A DNA stretch of 7,481 nt, taken from GCA-2715645 sp042095375 (lineage in GTDB: Bacteria > Bacteroidota > Bacteroidia > Cytophagales > MED-G16). Every line of letters begins with the position of its first letter. Positions within the stretch are counted from its first letter, which is position 1. The stretch covers positions 1 through 7,481 of the forward strand of contig JBELBJ010000049.1 in NCBI GenBank assembly GCA_042095375.1, given 5' to 3'. The translations under genes were made by a program, and so were the position numbers. Shown here one piece after another: positions 6,628 to 7,481 of the stretch. A model generated the notes under the pieces. The model made no database searches. It worked only from the letters and a program-made list of their open reading frames with translations, and was not told the origin of the DNA.

Positions 6628-7242
6628 ATGTCGTTAAAGTGTTTTGTTAAAGTAGGTTCAGTTAATAACTTAAGTGATGCTAGATATTTTTCAGCAATGA
6701 ATGTTAATTTAATAGGTTTTAAATTAACGGATAAGAATGAAGACTCGGTAACTTTAGATTCCTTAAATCAAATTAAAAATTGGATTTCAGGGGTTGATAT
6801 AATTGGAGAATTTGATAATTCAAATATTAATTACATTAACGATATTATTAAAAATTTTTCATTTGATTATATTCAGGTAAACTATCCTTATTCAATTGAA
6901 GATATTGAATTTGATAATCATAAAATAATATTAAATATAAATGAATTTATAAAAATAAATCCTAAAAATATTTTAGATGATTTGTTAGAAAATTATAAAG
7001 ACGTCTTTTTAATTAATATTGATTTTAAAAATGAAGAAAATTTAGCTTTATCAAATAAATTATTTGAAAAAAAATATAAAGTTTTGAATGGCTTTGATCA
7101 TTCTATTCCCTTTATTAAAACTATGATTAATCAAAAAAAATTTTATGGTATTTCAATAAAAGGAAGTAATGAAATTCGTCCTGGATATAAGGACTACTCA
7201 AGTTTTTCGGATGTTTTAGAGTTTTTAAATGAAACTAATTAG
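6628..7242 (+). CDS. TrpF-like (phosphoribosylanthranilate isomerase-fold) barrel protein, probably not catalytic
   Basis: About 204 residues (ATG at 6628). An ATG at 6613 would add five residues but overlaps the inverted repeat; MSLKCFVKV matches the usual family start. The protein aligns by eye with phosphoribosylanthranilate isomerase: FVKVGSVNNLSDARY (6-20) replaces VKICGIT..EDA, VNLIGF (26-31) matches the 'ALGF' strand, IIGEFDN (58-64) and DYIQVN (80-85) match 'GVF.N' and 'D.IQLHG', and GISIKGSNEIRPGYKDY (174-190) matches the last strand and 'PGxKD' motif. Key residues are missing. The catalytic Cys of KICG is Gly, the GGTG phosphate loop is absent, and the catalytic Asp region is rewritten. 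Tryptophan synthesis is therefore unlikely. I recall similar proteins in Flavobacteriia annotated as TrpF. No trp genes are nearby. The 3' end overlaps trmB by 8 bases. Confidence 0.8.
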   Translation: MSLKCFVKVGSVNNLSDARYFSAMNVNLIGFKLTDKNEDSVTLDSLNQIKNWISGVDIIGEFDNSNINYINDIIKNFSFDYIQVNYPYSIEDIEFDNHKIILNINEFIKINPKNILDDLLENYKDVFLINIDFKNEENLALSNKLFEKKYKVLNGFDHSIPFIKTMINQKKFYGISIKGSNEIRPGYKDYSSFSDVLEFLNETN

Positions 7243-7275
7243 CTTTATTAAACTCTAAATAGTTTATTTTTTTAT
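7215..7275 (+). terminator. Likely intrinsic terminator formed by the convergent gene ends
   Basis: TTTAGAGTTT (7215-7224) and AAACTCTAAA (7250-7259) are a perfect 10-bp inverted repeat. Inside it the pairing continues imperfectly: bases 7228-7230 pair with 7247-7249, followed by a G-U pair, two A-U pairs and an A-C mismatch, with CTAATTAG (7235-7242) at the tip and a 3-base bulge at 7225-7227. For + strand transcripts the stem is followed at once by a U-rich stretch (7260-7275, with a run of seven U). This fits a rho-independent terminator for the TrpF-like gene. No U tract follows on the minus strand, so it looks one-directional. The stem is AT-rich and its strength was not calculated. Confidence 0.5.
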
Positions 7276-7481
7276 TCATTTTTAAAAACTTTTCTTCATA
7301 CCTAGTTTTAATATTTTTTTCTTCTGAGTAAAATGAAGATTTATAGTAATCTTTTGATAATAATAAATTTTTATATTTAAAATTATTTTTAAGGGTTGAA
7401 ATACATAATTCAAATAATTTTATATCGTCTGTTTTTAATATTACTTTTCCATTATTTTTTAAAATTTTAAAATATTTTTTC
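7235..7481 (-). CDS. trmB: tRNA (guanine-N7-)-methyltransferase TrmB, C-terminal part (cut by window edge)
   Basis: TrmB methylates N7 of G46 in the variable loop of tRNA, using S-adenosylmethionine. Only the last 81 residues are in the window; the upstream part, including the SAM site and the DPWPKK-type motif, lies beyond base 7481. The visible segment fits the family's C-terminus. It begins KKYFKILKNNGKVILKTDD, the late Rossmann strand with 'G.....KTDD' followed by the helix LFELCI, then continues through SFYSEEKNIKTRYEEKFLKMNKKINYLEF, where the family's 'T.YE..F...G..I..L' motif is recognisable (here IKTRYEEKF). The stop TAG (7237-7235) lies inside the palindrome CTAATTAG, overlapping the convergent TrpF-like gene by 8 bases. 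The frame stays open to the window edge, and no disruption is seen. Confidence 0.9.
   Translation of the reverse strand, partial: KKYFKILKNNGKVILKTDDIKLFELCISTLKNNFKYKNLLLSKDYYKSSFYSEEKNIKTRYEEKFLKMNKKINYLEFNKAN

Overview
The window is very AT-rich DNA (roughly a quarter G+C by eye) and is densely packed with genes. Most of them are housekeeping genes whose protein signatures look like Bacteroidota, probably a small-genome marine Flavobacteriales-like lineage. The reasons are the GyrA C-terminal domain (RTQGRGGVG, EIPEGSK.SKGRAIQNLINI), the MnmA signature with TGCCSLESINDAR, a tetratricopeptide protein directly behind gyrA, the NLSDARY-type TrpF-like barrel, the lack of Shine-Dalgarno sequences before most genes, and a TAnnTTTG-type promoter box before gyrA. 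The lineage is inferred from remembered family features, not from a search.

Layout. Bases 1-116 hold no gene, only AT-rich DNA with a small pair of alternative hairpins. At 117-801 a two-gene unit on the + strand encodes a SnoaL/NTF2-like cone-fold protein and, overlapping it by 8 bases, a small membrane protein of unknown function. Facing them is a long minus-strand block read from right to left: mnmA (tRNA 2-thiouridylase), rpe (ribulose-phosphate 3-epimerase, 1 base after mnmA), gyrA (DNA gyrase subunit A, with its own likely promoter) and a secreted or periplasmic TPR protein. A 63-base divergent spacer with an 8+8 inverted repeat separates mnmA from a + strand TrpF-like barrel protein that has lost the catalytic residues of phosphoribosylanthranilate isomerase. 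The window ends inside trmB (tRNA m7G46 methyltransferase) on the minus strand. Its last 8 coding bases overlap those of the TrpF-like gene in the palindrome CTAATTAG.

Functionally the right half is dominated by tRNA modification (mnmA, trmB), with an apparently non-catalytic barrel gene between them. gyrA supplies the supercoiling enzyme and carries the unmutated residues at the usual quinolone-resistance positions. I found no mobile element, CRISPR array, rRNA, tRNA, toxin-antitoxin or defence system. The points most worth a second look are the degenerate TrpF paralogue, the terminator-like inverted repeat built from the ends of two convergent genes, the inverted repeat between the divergent genes, the hairpin at the predicted 5' end of the gyrA mRNA, and the translationally coupled SnoaL-like/small-membrane-protein pair.
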